Made by a program: the position numbers and the translations under genes. A stretch of DNA of 64,000 bases from contig NZ_FNCC01000006.1 in NCBI RefSeq assembly GCF_900100955.1, positions 62,001-126,000 on the forward strand. Reading direction: 5' to 3'. Under the pieces are notes generated by a model. It was given only the letters and a program-made list of their open reading frames with translations, searched no databases and was not told the origin of the DNA. This document shows positions 53,052 to 61,801 of the stretch, piece by piece. Within the stretch, counting starts at the first letter, position 1; each line of letters begins with the position of its first letter. The DNA is from Lentzea fradiae. GTDB lineage: Bacteria; Actinomycetota; Actinomycetes; Mycobacteriales; Pseudonocardiaceae.

Positions 53052-54644
53052 GTGCGACGATCCTCCGACCTCACCCCTGAGATCGCCGAAGAGGCCGCTT
53101 GGTGGCGTGACGCCGTTTTCTACCAGGTGTACGTGCGCTCCTTCGCCGACTCGAACGGCGACGGCGTGGGCGACCTCGACGGCATCCGGTCCCGCCTCGG
53201 CTACCTGGAGCTGCTCGGGGTCGACGCCCTCTGGCTGACGCCGTTCTACCGCTCCCCGATGGCCGACCACGGGTACGACGTGGCCGACCCGCGCGACGTC
53301 GACCCGATGTTCGGCGACCTCGCCGCGTTCGACCGGCTGGTCGCGGACGCGCACGAGCACAACATCCGGGTCACCGTCGACCTCGTCCCGAACCACACGA
53401 GCGACCTGCACGAGTGGTTCCAGGACGCCCTGCGGGCAGGCCCCGGCAGCATGGAGCGCGCGCGCTACATCTTCCGCGAGGGCCGCGGTTTCGACGGCTC
53501 GCAGCCGCCGAACAACTGGGTCTCCGTCTTCGGCGGCCCCGCCTGGACCCGCGTGCCCGACGGCCAGTGGTACCTGCACCTGTTCGCGCCGGAGCAGCCC
53601 GACCTCAACTGGGAGCACCCCGAGGTCCGCGCCGACCTGGAGCACACGCTGCGGTTCTGGCTGGACCGCGGTGTCGACGGCTTCCGCATCGACGTGGCGC
53701 ACGGCATGGCGAAGCCCGAGGGCCTGCCGGACATGGAGATCCACCACCAGGCCCCCGGCGTGCTGTCCGACGACGCGCACGACCCGCGGTTCGACAACGA
53801 CGGCGTGCACGAGATCCACCGCATGATCCGCAAGGTCATGGACGGCTACCCCGGCACCATGGCCGTCGGCGAGATCTGGGTGAAGGACGACGAGCGCTTC
53901 GCCGCCTACGTCCGTCCCGACGAGCTGCACCTGGGCTTCAACTTCCGGCTCGTCGAGGCCGCCTTCGACGCCGACGCCGTCCGTTCGGCGATCGAGCACT
54001 CGCTGGCCGCCGTGGCGCTGTCCGGCACGCCCGCCGCGTGGACGCTGTCCAACCACGACGTGGTGCGGCACGTGACCCGCTACGGCGGCGGCGCGCTGGG
54101 CGAGCAGCGGGCGCGCGCGATGGCGCTGGTGGAGCTGGCCCTGCCGGGCGTGATCTACCTGTACAACGGCGAGGAGCTCGGCCTGCCGAACGTCGAGCTG
54201 CCGGACTGGGCGTTGCAGGACCCGACCTGGGAGCGCTCCGGCCGCACCGAGCGCGGCCGGGACGGCTGCCGCGTGCCGATCCCGTGGGAGGGCACCTCGC
54301 CCCCGTTCGGCTTCTCCACGGCGCCGAACACCTGGCTGCCCCAGCCGAACGAGTGGGACCACCTCACGGCAGAGGCGCAGCTGGAGGACCCCGGTTCGAT
54401 GCTGTCGCTGTACCGCGAGGCCCTGGAGCACCGCAAGTCCAACGCGGGCTTCGCCGGCACCGAGCTCGAGTGGTACGGCGCCCCCGCCGGCTGCTTCGCG
54501 TTCCGGCGCAAGGGCGGCGGGCTGATCTGCGCCCTCAACACCTCGGGCGCGTCCGTGCCGCTGCCGCCCGGTCAGGTGCTGCTGTCCTCCGGCCCGATGG
54601 ACGGCGAGCAGCTGCCGCCCGACACGGCCGTGTGGCTCGTCTGA
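53052..54644 (+). CDS. aglA: Alpha-glucosidase (GH13)
   Basis: A family 13 alpha-glucosidase of 530 residues. Catalytic Asp214 (GFRIDVAHG), acid/base Glu274 (AVGEIWV) and Asp336 (LSNHDVVRH) are intact. It fits the oligo-1,6-glucosidase/alpha-glucosidase group: FYQVYVRSFADSNGDGVGDLDGI at the N-terminus. It probably splits maltose, isomaltose or trehalose-derived oligosaccharides inside the cell. GTG 53052. It is the Rv2471 counterpart and follows glbO by 57 bases. A perfect hairpin ends it. Confidence 0.95.
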   Translation: MRRSSDLTPEIAEEAAWWRDAVFYQVYVRSFADSNGDGVGDLDGIRSRLGYLELLGVDALWLTPFYRSPMADHGYDVADPRDVDPMFGDLAAFDRLVADAHEHNIRVTVDLVPNHTSDLHEWFQDALRAGPGSMERARYIFREGRGFDGSQPPNNWVSVFGGPAWTRVPDGQWYLHLFAPEQPDLNWEHPEVRADLEHTLRFWLDRGVDGFRIDVAHGMAKPEGLPDMEIHHQAPGVLSDDAHDPRFDNDGVHEIHRMIRKVMDGYPGTMAVGEIWVKDDERFAAYVRPDELHLGFNFRLVEAAFDADAVRSAIEHSLAAVALSGTPAAWTLSNHDVVRHVTRYGGGALGEQRARAMALVELALPGVIYLYNGEELGLPNVELPDWALQDPTWERSGRTERGRDGCRVPIPWEGTSPPFGFSTAPNTWLPQPNEWDHLTAEAQLEDPGSMLSLYREALEHRKSNAGFAGTELEWYGAPAGCFAFRRKGGGLICALNTSGASVPLPPGQVLLSSGPMDGEQLPPDTAVWLV

Positions 54645-54655
54645 CCCCCTGACAG

Positions 54656-54693
54656 CACAAGGGCCCCCGGGACGCGTCCCGGGGGCCCTTGTG
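54656..54693. terminator. Perfect 18-base-stem terminator
   Basis: Arms CACAAGGGCCCCCGGGAC and complement, loop of two bases, shared by aglA (plus) and the convergent gene that ends at 54701. Confidence 0.9.
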
Positions 54694-54700
54694 GTCGCTC

Positions 54701-55327
54701 TCAGACCAGCAGGGGCAGCATGTTGTGGCGGCGCCGCACGACAGCGCCGAACTTGGCGTCGATGCGCAGCCACGAGTCGGTCGCCGTCACCCGCACGTCG
54801 CCGCCCTCGCCGAGGAAACCCATGCCGGACAACGCGAACAGGCAGCGCAGCGGGATCTTCACGTCCATTCCCGACCCGCTGACGGTCAGCACCGTCTGGT
54901 CGAGCAGGGAGGCGGGCGGCGTGCCCTGCGGGCCGGTGTTCTCCCGCGCCACCTCGACGCCCTCGTCCGCGATCTTCGCCACGACCTCGACGGGCAGCCG
55001 GTCGACCACCACCCAGCCCTCGGCGGGCGGCAGCGCCGACCGCCACAGCAGGTCCTTGGCCGGTCCGGGGTCGATGCGCTCGTCCCGCATGACCGCGAGC
55101 CCGGTCAGCAGCTCCGCTCCCGCCACCGTCACGTCGGCCGGGTTCGCCTGCCCCGCAACGGTTCGCGTGGCCAGCGCGTCGAACGGCGTGGCGGTCCACG
55201 CGTCGAGCAGCTCGTCGTTGCGGTTGCGCAGCCGCACGACGGACTGCGCGTCCAGCCGCACCGCCCGGGCCGCGAACGCCCCGAGATCGTCCCGCTCGGC
55301 CGCGTCGGCCAGCACCAGCTCAGGCAC
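54701..55327 (-). CDS. Conserved protein, Rv2474c-like
   Basis: A 208-residue protein without a recognised domain. Beta-rich C-terminus (VSGSGMDVKIPLRCLFALSGMGFLGEGGDVRVTATDSWLRIDAKFGAVVRRR) and a helical N-terminal half. Its place next to the thioesterase and before gdh matches Rv2474c of M. tuberculosis. GTG 55327 is preferred with AGGGGG five bases upstream; it overlaps the thioesterase stop by eight bases, so the two are co-translated. Confidence 0.85.
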   Translation of the reverse strand: MPELVLADAAERDDLGAFAARAVRLDAQSVVRLRNRNDELLDAWTATPFDALATRTVAGQANPADVTVAGAELLTGLAVMRDERIDPGPAKDLLWRSALPPAEGWVVVDRLPVEVVAKIADEGVEVARENTGPQGTPPASLLDQTVLTVSGSGMDVKIPLRCLFALSGMGFLGEGGDVRVTATDSWLRIDAKFGAVVRRRHNMLPLLV

Positions 55328-55751
55328 CACTACCCCCTGCTCGCCATCCGGCGAGGAAATCGCGCTCCGCATCGGTCAACCGCCGCGGCCGCGCGGTCGT
55401 CACGTTGTACGGAGCCATCAACGTCTCCGCCCTGGTGAGCACCGGGCTGTCCGGCTCCCGGCCGCCGCGCACCACGTAGTCGAGCGTGAACGACGCGGCC
55501 TTGAGCTCCCGCACCGACATCTCGACGACGACGGCCTCCCCGGTGAACACGATCGGCGCGAGGTAGTCGACGGCGAGCCTCGCCACGACCATGCCCTCGG
55601 CCATCTCCTTCACCCCGTGGCGGGCCGCCTCGGTGAAGAGCAGCTCGATCCGGGCCTCTTCCAGCAGGGTCACCGTGTTCGCGTGGTTGACGTGGCCGAA
55701 CGCATCCATGTCCGACCAGCGAGGCCGCACACCAGTGACGAAGACACCCAT
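55320..55751 (-). CDS. Hotdog-fold acyl-CoA thioesterase
   Basis: A 143-residue 4-hydroxybenzoyl-CoA thioesterase-like enzyme. RWSDMDAFGHVNHANTVTLLEEARIEL carries the catalytic Asp (SDMD) and the conserved GHVNH. Hydrolyses acyl-CoA; chain preference unknown. ATG 55751. Counterpart of Rv2475c. Divergent from the DUF2975-type gene across a region that has a 21-base palindrome. Confidence 0.93.
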   Translation of the reverse strand: MGVFVTGVRPRWSDMDAFGHVNHANTVTLLEEARIELLFTEAARHGVKEMAEGMVVARLAVDYLAPIVFTGEAVVVEMSVRELKAASFTLDYVVRGGREPDSPVLTRAETLMAPYNVTTARPRRLTDAERDFLAGWRAGGSGA

Positions 55752-55804
55752 GACCGGACCCTACCGTCCTGGACAGTGCGAACCTTCACAGGACCTCCAC
55801 AGCA

Positions 55805-55825
55805 ACCTATTGAATCTCAATAGGT
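55805..55825. promoter_or_regulatory. 21-base AT-rich palindrome before the DUF2975-type gene
   Basis: Perfect arms ACCTATTGA and TCAATAGGT around ATC, 20 bases before the start of the membrane-protein gene and 54 bases from the thioesterase start. Very AT-rich for this genome. A TetR-, PadR- or MarR-type operator is the likely reading; the binder is unknown. Confidence 0.7.
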
Positions 55826-55844
55826 AACTCACGAAACTCGATCC

Positions 55845-56342
55845 ATGTCCCGTGCACTGGTGATCGTCCTGCAGTCCCTGCTCGCCCTCGCGGTCCTCGG
55901 CGGGCTGTTCGCGCAGGTCGTGGTGATCCCGACGACGGCCGCGCACGAGGTCGAGCTCTTCCCGCCCTACGAGTCCGTGCGGGTCCCGTTCGTGACCGCC
56001 GCGATCGTCTTCATCGTGTGCCTGCAGGTCCTCGCGCTGGCGCTGGGCGTGATGCTGCGGAAGGCGGGCAACGGCACGGTGTTCCAGTCCGGCGCGGTCA
56101 CGTGGACCAACGTCGCGATCGGCGCCATCGCCGCCGGAGCCGTCGTGCTGGCCGGGTTGTTCGTCTACGTCACGTTCGCCGACATCCCCTCGCCTGCCGA
56201 CGGCATGGAGCTGCTGGGCCTGTGGATGGGGTCCGCGGCCGGCACCGTCGCCGCGGCCGGGGTGGCGCTGCTCGTCGTCGTCGGCCGGCACTGGCTGCTG
56301 CGGGCCATCGCTCAGCGGCGGGAACTCGACGGGGTCGTCTGA
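55845..56342 (+). CDS. DUF2975-type membrane protein
   Basis: A 165-residue protein with four membrane spans (about 4-26, 48-70, 90-110, 125-147) and a short charged C-terminus. The layout matches DUF2975 proteins, often encoded with a small Cro-type regulator (YozG-like). No such regulator follows here: the next gene is on the other strand. The ATG at 55845 is the first Met. Expression is probably controlled by the palindrome upstream. Function unknown. Confidence 0.82.
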   Translation: MSRALVIVLQSLLALAVLGGLFAQVVVIPTTAAHEVELFPPYESVRVPFVTAAIVFIVCLQVLALALGVMLRKAGNGTVFQSGAVTWTNVAIGAIAAGAVVLAGLFVYVTFADIPSPADGMELLGLWMGSAAGTVAAAGVALLVVVGRHWLLRAIAQRRELDGVV

Positions 56343-56357
56343 CGTTGGACGGGGGTC

Positions 56358-56389
56358 GGGGCGCCGCGAAGGGGATTTCGTGGCGCCCC
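56358..56389 (+). terminator. Hairpin after the DUF2975-type gene
   Basis: GGGGCGCCGCGAA pairs with TTCGTGGCGCCCC (one G-T pair) with a 6-base loop, 16 bases past the stop. Confidence 0.8.
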
Positions 56390-56462
56390 GGTTTGCTGCC
56401 CGGGCACGGTTTCCGCCGCGTCGAACCGCTTCGCGATGCCGGGCTTTCGCTGCTGCGCAACG

Positions 56463-56508
56463 AGAACGGGCCCGGTCTCCGCGGTGTTCCGCGAAGCCGG
56501 GCCCGTTC
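56463..56508 (-). terminator. Hairpin after gdh
   Basis: GAACGGGCCCGG pairs with CCGGGCCCGTTC around 21 bases that hold a smaller CGCGG stem. It lies ten bases past the gdh stop on the minus strand. Confidence 0.8.
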
Positions 56509-56517
56509 CGTGATGAC

Positions 56518-59500
56518 CTACCGCACCATGCTCCGCACCTGGCGGGCGGCGACGGACAGCGTCGCCAGGTCCAGCTGGCGGACCCGGCTGATCTCCTCCA
56601 GCGCGCCGCGCGACCGGACCAGGCGGGAGGAGTTGGCCTGCTCCCACTTGGCGATCTTCTCGGCGGCCGTGTCGCCCTCGTCGCTGGCCCGCAGCACGTC
56701 CAGCGAGATGGCCCGCAGCGACGAGTAGAAGTCGTCGCGCAGCGCCAGCCTGGCCAGGGCGTGCCAGCGGTTGCCGCGTTCCAGCCTCGTCACCGAGTCG
56801 AGCATGTGGTCGATGTCGAGGTGGTCGGACAGCGCGAAGTACAGCTCGGCCGTCTCGCGGTGCGACCGCTCGGGGCCCACGCCGCCGGACGGGCCGATCT
56901 CCCGTTCGGCGAGCTCGGCGATCTCGGTGACGTCGAGCAGGCCGTACATGTACAGCAGGGCCGCCACCTTGCGGGCGAGCACCGCCGGAACGCCCTGCTC
57001 GACGTACCGCTCGGCCTTGGCCGCGACGACGTCGTACTCCTGACCCTGCAACAGGTCGAAGGCGTGCGGGCTGAGCTCCTCGACCACACCGCGGAAGCGG
57101 TTGATCGTGGACCCCACCGCGAGCGGCTGCGGGCGGTTCGACAGCAGCCAGCGCGACGCGCGGTCGAGCAGGCGGCGGGTCTCCAGGACCATGCTGTCCT
57201 GCACGTCCGTCGGCACCACGGTGTCGAGCGCCTCGATCTCACGCCAGATCGACGGGAGGTCGAAGACCTGGGTGACGACCGCGTAGGCGCGGACCGCGTC
57301 CGTCGCCGACGCGCTCATCTCCTCGGCCAGGCGGAAGGCGTAGGAGATGCCACCACCGTCGACGACCTCGTTCACGACGACCGTGGTGATGATCTCCCGC
57401 GCCAGCGGGTGGTCGGGGATCGCGGCGCCGAACCGTTCGCGCAGCAGGCTCGGGAAGTAGTCAGGCAGCTTGCGGGCGAACGTGTCTATCGTCGGGATGT
57501 CGCTCGCCAGCAGCTCTTCCTTCAGCGTGAGCTTGGTGAACGCGAGCAGCGTCGCGAGCTCGGGCGAGGTGAGGCCCTCGCCGTTCTTCTCCAGCGCCTT
57601 GAACTCGGCGACGCTCGGCATCGCCTCCAGCTTCCGGTTGAGCGCGCCGCGCGCCTCCAGGTCCGCCGTGAGCCGCGCGTGCACCGACAGCATCGACACG
57701 GCGTGCGCCCTGCCGACACCGAGGACGCTGTTCTGCGAGTAGTTGTCCGCCAGCACGAGCCTGCCGACCTCGTCGGTCATCTCGGCGAGGACCTCGTTGC
57801 GCTGCTGCTGCTCCAGCGACCCCTCCCGGACCAGGTGGTCCAGCAGGATCTTGATGTTGACCTCGTGGTCGGAGCAGTCGACGCCCGCGGAGTTGTCGAG
57901 CGCGTCGGTGTTGACCTTGCCGCCGTTGCGGGCGAACTCGATGCGGCCGCGCTGGGTCAGGCCCAGGTTGCCGCCCTCGCCGACGACCTTGACGCGCAGC
58001 TCGTCGCCGTTGACGCGGATCGCGTCGTTGGCCTTGTCGCCGACGTCGGCGTGCGACTCGGTGGACGCCTTGACGTAGGTGCCGATGCCGCCGTTCCACA
58101 GCAGGTCGACCGGCGCGAGCAGGACGGCCTTCTTGAGCTCCGGCGGCGACAGCTTCTCGACGCCCTCCGGCAGCCCCAGCGCGACGCGGGCCTGCTCGGA
58201 GATCGGGATCGACTTGGCCGTGAGCGGGAAGACGCCGCCGCCCTCGCTGATCAGCGAACGGTCGTAGTCGTCCCACGACGACCGCGGAACGTTGAACAGC
58301 CGCACCCGCTCCGCGTACGACGCGGCCGCCACCGGGTTCGGGTCGATGAAGATGTGCCGGTGGTCGAACGCGGCCACCAGCCGGATGTGCTCGGACAGCA
58401 TCATGCCGTTGCCGAACACGTCACCGGACATGTCGCCGATGCCGACGACCGTGAACTCCTCGGTCTGCGTGTCCACGCCGAGCTCGCGGAACGAGCGCTT
58501 CACGCTCTCCCACGCGCCCTTGGCCGTGATGCCCATGGCCTTGTGGTCGTAGCCGATCGAGCCGCCGGAGGCGAACGCGTCGCCCAGCCAGAAGCCGTAG
58601 CTCTGGCTCACGCCGTTGGCGATGTCGGAGAACGTCGCGGTGCCCTTGTCCGCGGCCACGACCAGGTACGTGTCGTCGCCGTCGTAGCGCACCACCTGCG
58701 GCGCGGGCACGACCTCGTTGTTGATCAGGTTGTCGGTGAGGTCGAGCAGGCCCGAGATGAACATCTTGTAGCAGGCGACGCCCTCGGCCATGAAGTTCTC
58801 GCGGTCGATGCCGGGGTCGCCGGTGGGGGCGATCGGGCGCTTCACGACGAAGCCGCCCTTCGCGCCGACCGGCACGATCACCGCGTTCTTCACGGCCTGC
58901 GCCTTCACCAGGCCGAGGATCTCCGTGCGGAAGTCCTCGCGGCGGTCGGACCAGCGCAGGCCACCGCGCGCGACGCTGCCGAAGCGCAGGTGCACGCCCT
59001 CGACCCGCGGCGAGTACACGAAGATCTCGAACTTCGGCCGCGGCGCCGGCAGGTCCGGGATCGCCTGCGGGTCGAGCTTGACCGACAGGTACGGCCGGGC
59101 GTTGCCGTCCTCGTCGCGGAAGAAGTAGTTCGTCCGCAGCGTGGCGTTGATCAGGCTGAGCAGGCTGCGCAGGATCCGGTCCGCGTCGAGGCTCGTCACG
59201 TCGTCGATCAGCTTCCCGAGCTCGGTCACCATCGTCTCGGTGCGGTCCGCGCGCGTTGCGTCGCTCAGCGACGGGTCGAACCGGGCCTCGAACAACGCGA
59301 CCAGCGCTATCGCCACGCTCGTGTGCCCGAGGACGGCGTCCTCGATGTAGTCCTGCGAGTACGGCGTCCCCGCCTGGCGCAGGTACTTCGCGTAGGCGCG
59401 CAGCATCGCGGCCTGCTGCCAGCTGAGCCCGGCCTGCAGCACCAGCGAGTTGAACCTGTCGACCTCGGCCTCACCGCGCCAGACCGCGGCGAACGCGTCC

Positions 59501-61455
59501 TGGAAGCGCACGCGCACGTTGTCGAGGTCGGCCTCGGACAGCTGCGAGAGCGCGGCCTTGTCGATGCGCAGGCCGAAGTCGTAGATCCAGCACCGCACAC
59601 CGTCCTCGCGGGCGATCTCGTACGGCCGTTCGTCGACCACGATGACGCCCATGCGCTGCAACATCGGCAGCACGTCGGACAGCGTGATGCCGTCGCCGGT
59701 CACGAAGAGCTTGAAACGCCGCTCCCCCGGCTCCGCGTCCTCCGGCTTGTAGAACTCCATGTCGAGGTCGCCCTCGGCGAGCTTCTCGATGCGCCGGTAG
59801 TCCAGCAGACCGGTGGTGGCGGGGAAGTCCTCCTTGTACGCCTCCGGGAAGACCGCGGCGAACCGCTGGCCCTGCTCGGTGGCGGACTCGGCGCCCAGGT
59901 CGTCGCCACCGACGGCCTCGACCATGCGGTCGTCCCAGCTGCGGACGGCCTCGGCCAGCTTGACCTGGATCGCGTGGACGTCCGGCTCCAGCGTGCGCGC
60001 CGGGTCCGTGTGCACCATGAAGTGCACGCGCGCCAGCGCCGACTCACCGATGCGCGCGCTGTACTCGAGGTTCAGGCCCCCCAGCTCGGCGAGCAGCACC
60101 TCCTGCATCGCGAGACGGCTCGTCGTCGTGTAGCGGTCGCGCGGCAGGTAGACCAGGCACGAGAAGAAGCGGCCGTACGGGTCGCGGCGCAGGAACAGCC
60201 GCAGCCGCCGCCGTTCCGCGAGCGCGATGACGCCCGTCGTCGTCTGGTACAGCGTGTCCGCGTCCACCGAGAACAGCTCGGTGCGCGGGTAGTTCTGGAT
60301 CACCTCGAGCATCCGCTGGCCCGAGTAGGACTGCAGCGGGAAGCCGGCGCGGTGGATCACCTCGCGCACGCGGCGCTCGATCACCGGGATGTCGAGCACG
60401 TCCTCGTGCAGCGCCGTGGTGCTGAAGATGCCGAGGAACCTGTGCTCACCGGAGACGTTGCCCTCGTTGTCGAACGTCTTCACGCCCACGTAGTACGGGT
60501 AGACGCTGCGGTGCACGCTGCTCTGCGCGCTCGCCTGCGTCAGCACCAGCAGCTCCTTGCTGAGCGCCTGGGCACCGTTGTCCGGCCCGGCGGTGAGGCT
60601 GCGGGCGGCGAGGCTGTCCTGGCGCAGCACACCGAGACCGCTCGCGAGCACGGCCCGCAGCGCGGGCTCGCCGTCCTCGCGCACCAGCTCGTACTGCCGG
60701 TAGCCCATGAACGTGAAGTGCCCGTCCGCGAGCCACTCCAGCAGGTTCGCCCCGTCGGTCGTGGCCTCGGACGAGTCCTTCTTCAGCTCCTCCGCCAACT
60801 GCAGCGCCGTCGCGACCATGCGGTCGGTGTCCTCGACGACCTCGCGGACGTCGTTCAGCACCGTCAGCAGCCGGGTCTCAAGTTCGCGGGCGCGGTCGGC
60901 GTCGGTGAGGAGGTCGACCTCGATGTTCATCCACGACTCGGCCAGCGCGTCGCCGGGCGGGTCGGAGGGGTCGGCGGCGGGCAGCACCTCGGTGCGGTCG
61001 CCGGTCACCGGGTCGCGGCGTACGACGACGATCGGGTGCACGACGCGCTGGACCTGCACACCACCTCGGGTCAGCTCGGACGCGACCGAGTCCACGAGGT
61101 AGGGCATGTCGTCCGTCACGACCTGCACGACGGTGACAGGACACTGCCACCCGTCGGCAGGGCGCGTCGGGTTCAAGATGCGCACCGCGGCGCGTCCGGG
61201 GACGCGGTGCTCGGCCAGCTGGTACAGCGACCGCACCGCACCGACCAGGTCCACCGGGTCGTCGTCGTTGACTTCCTCGGCGGGCACGTGGCGGTAGAAG
61301 AGGCGGATCAGGTCAGCCAGTTCAGGGGCATTGGCGGCGGCCCGTTCGATCAGCTCGTCACGGACCTGTTCAGGACTGGCCGATCGACTCCCATCGGCCG
61401 CGGTGGCCACCGCGGGGACGTCGTCGGTTCGGGTCGGGGCTCCAGTCGAGGTCAT
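56518..61455 (-). CDS. gdh: NAD-specific glutamate dehydrogenase, large (180 kDa) type
   Basis: The L-GDH_180 class enzyme, 1,645 residues, that converts glutamate to 2-oxoglutarate and ammonia with NAD. The catalytic dehydrogenase region (about 780-1,230) contains PVGAKGGFVVKRP with the catalytic Lys and GDMSGDVFGNGMMLSEHIRLVAAFDHRHIFIDP, a family hallmark. The long N-terminal segment carries ACT-like and PAS-like regulatory parts, and the C-terminus is helical. Counterpart of Rv2476c. ATG 61455. In relatives activity is steered by amino acids such as Asp and Leu and by GarA. A possible leader hairpin lies before it. Confidence 0.98.
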   Translation of the reverse strand: MTSTGAPTRTDDVPAVATAADGSRSASPEQVRDELIERAAANAPELADLIRLFYRHVPAEEVNDDDPVDLVGAVRSLYQLAEHRVPGRAAVRILNPTRPADGWQCPVTVVQVVTDDMPYLVDSVASELTRGGVQVQRVVHPIVVVRRDPVTGDRTEVLPAADPSDPPGDALAESWMNIEVDLLTDADRARELETRLLTVLNDVREVVEDTDRMVATALQLAEELKKDSSEATTDGANLLEWLADGHFTFMGYRQYELVREDGEPALRAVLASGLGVLRQDSLAARSLTAGPDNGAQALSKELLVLTQASAQSSVHRSVYPYYVGVKTFDNEGNVSGEHRFLGIFSTTALHEDVLDIPVIERRVREVIHRAGFPLQSYSGQRMLEVIQNYPRTELFSVDADTLYQTTTGVIALAERRRLRLFLRRDPYGRFFSCLVYLPRDRYTTTSRLAMQEVLLAELGGLNLEYSARIGESALARVHFMVHTDPARTLEPDVHAIQVKLAEAVRSWDDRMVEAVGGDDLGAESATEQGQRFAAVFPEAYKEDFPATTGLLDYRRIEKLAEGDLDMEFYKPEDAEPGERRFKLFVTGDGITLSDVLPMLQRMGVIVVDERPYEIAREDGVRCWIYDFGLRIDKAALSQLSEADLDNVRVRFQDAFAAVWRGEAEVDRFNSLVLQAGLSWQQAAMLRAYAKYLRQAGTPYSQDYIEDAVLGHTSVAIALVALFEARFDPSLSDATRADRTETMVTELGKLIDDVTSLDADRILRSLLSLINATLRTNYFFRDEDGNARPYLSVKLDPQAIPDLPAPRPKFEIFVYSPRVEGVHLRFGSVARGGLRWSDRREDFRTEILGLVKAQAVKNAVIVPVGAKGGFVVKRPIAPTGDPGIDRENFMAEGVACYKMFISGLLDLTDNLINNEVVPAPQVVRYDGDDTYLVVAADKGTATFSDIANGVSQSYGFWLGDAFASGGSIGYDHKAMGITAKGAWESVKRSFRELGVDTQTEEFTVVGIGDMSGDVFGNGMMLSEHIRLVAAFDHRHIFIDPNPVAAASYAERVRLFNVPRSSWDDYDRSLISEGGGVFPLTAKSIPISEQARVALGLPEGVEKLSPPELKKAVLLAPVDLLWNGGIGTYVKASTESHADVGDKANDAIRVNGDELRVKVVGEGGNLGLTQRGRIEFARNGGKVNTDALDNSAGVDCSDHEVNIKILLDHLVREGSLEQQQRNEVLAEMTDEVGRLVLADNYSQNSVLGVGRAHAVSMLSVHARLTADLEARGALNRKLEAMPSVAEFKALEKNGEGLTSPELATLLAFTKLTLKEELLASDIPTIDTFARKLPDYFPSLLRERFGAAIPDHPLAREIITTVVVNEVVDGGGISYAFRLAEEMSASATDAVRAYAVVTQVFDLPSIWREIEALDTVVPTDVQDSMVLETRRLLDRASRWLLSNRPQPLAVGSTINRFRGVVEELSPHAFDLLQGQEYDVVAAKAERYVEQGVPAVLARKVAALLYMYGLLDVTEIAELAEREIGPSGGVGPERSHRETAELYFALSDHLDIDHMLDSVTRLERGNRWHALARLALRDDFYSSLRAISLDVLRASDEGDTAAEKIAKWEQANSSRLVRSRGALEEISRVRQLDLATLSVAARQVRSMVR

Positions 61456-61801
61456 CTTCAGGCGACTCCACGCTATCCGGCACCTCTGTGTGCCGGGTCC
61501 GTCCCCACCCTAGATGGGGTGGCGGACATCACCGGCCACGGGAGGGCAATGGCAGACCACTGAATCGAGGGCTGAATCGAACAACTTCCCCAGTCGCGGC
61601 AACACCTTCCCCACGCCCGGCCACGCCCCGGCACCACCCGGCTCCCGCCGGTGAACGGCACGGGCGGCCCGGCCGACCAGCGACACGCCGCCCGACGTGC
61701 GGCGAGCCGTTTCCACCTCCCGTGGCCTACCCACCGCCCGCCGGTCGATCACACCCGGACGGACCTCTTGGGCAAGGCTTGAGGTGTGGCGCTCGCCACC
61801 A
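61456..61801. other. Intergenic region before gdh
   Basis: No gene is supported. It contains the gdh promoter and leader (minus strand), including a CCGGCAC ... GTGCCGG hairpin at 61477-61496. Confidence 0.5.
61477..61496 (-). promoter_or_regulatory. Leader hairpin upstream of gdh
   Basis: Perfect 7-base arms CCGGCAC and GTGCCGG with a 6-base loop, 21 bases before the gdh start. It would lie just upstream of the ribosome site if transcription begins above it. Confidence 0.35.

Noticed and set aside
56380..61563. A 1,727-residue open frame on the plus strand opposite gdh
   Set aside because: It mirrors the high-GC third codon positions of gdh; its residues are Arg/Val/Asp/His-rich low complexity with no family match, and gdh on the other strand is fully conserved.
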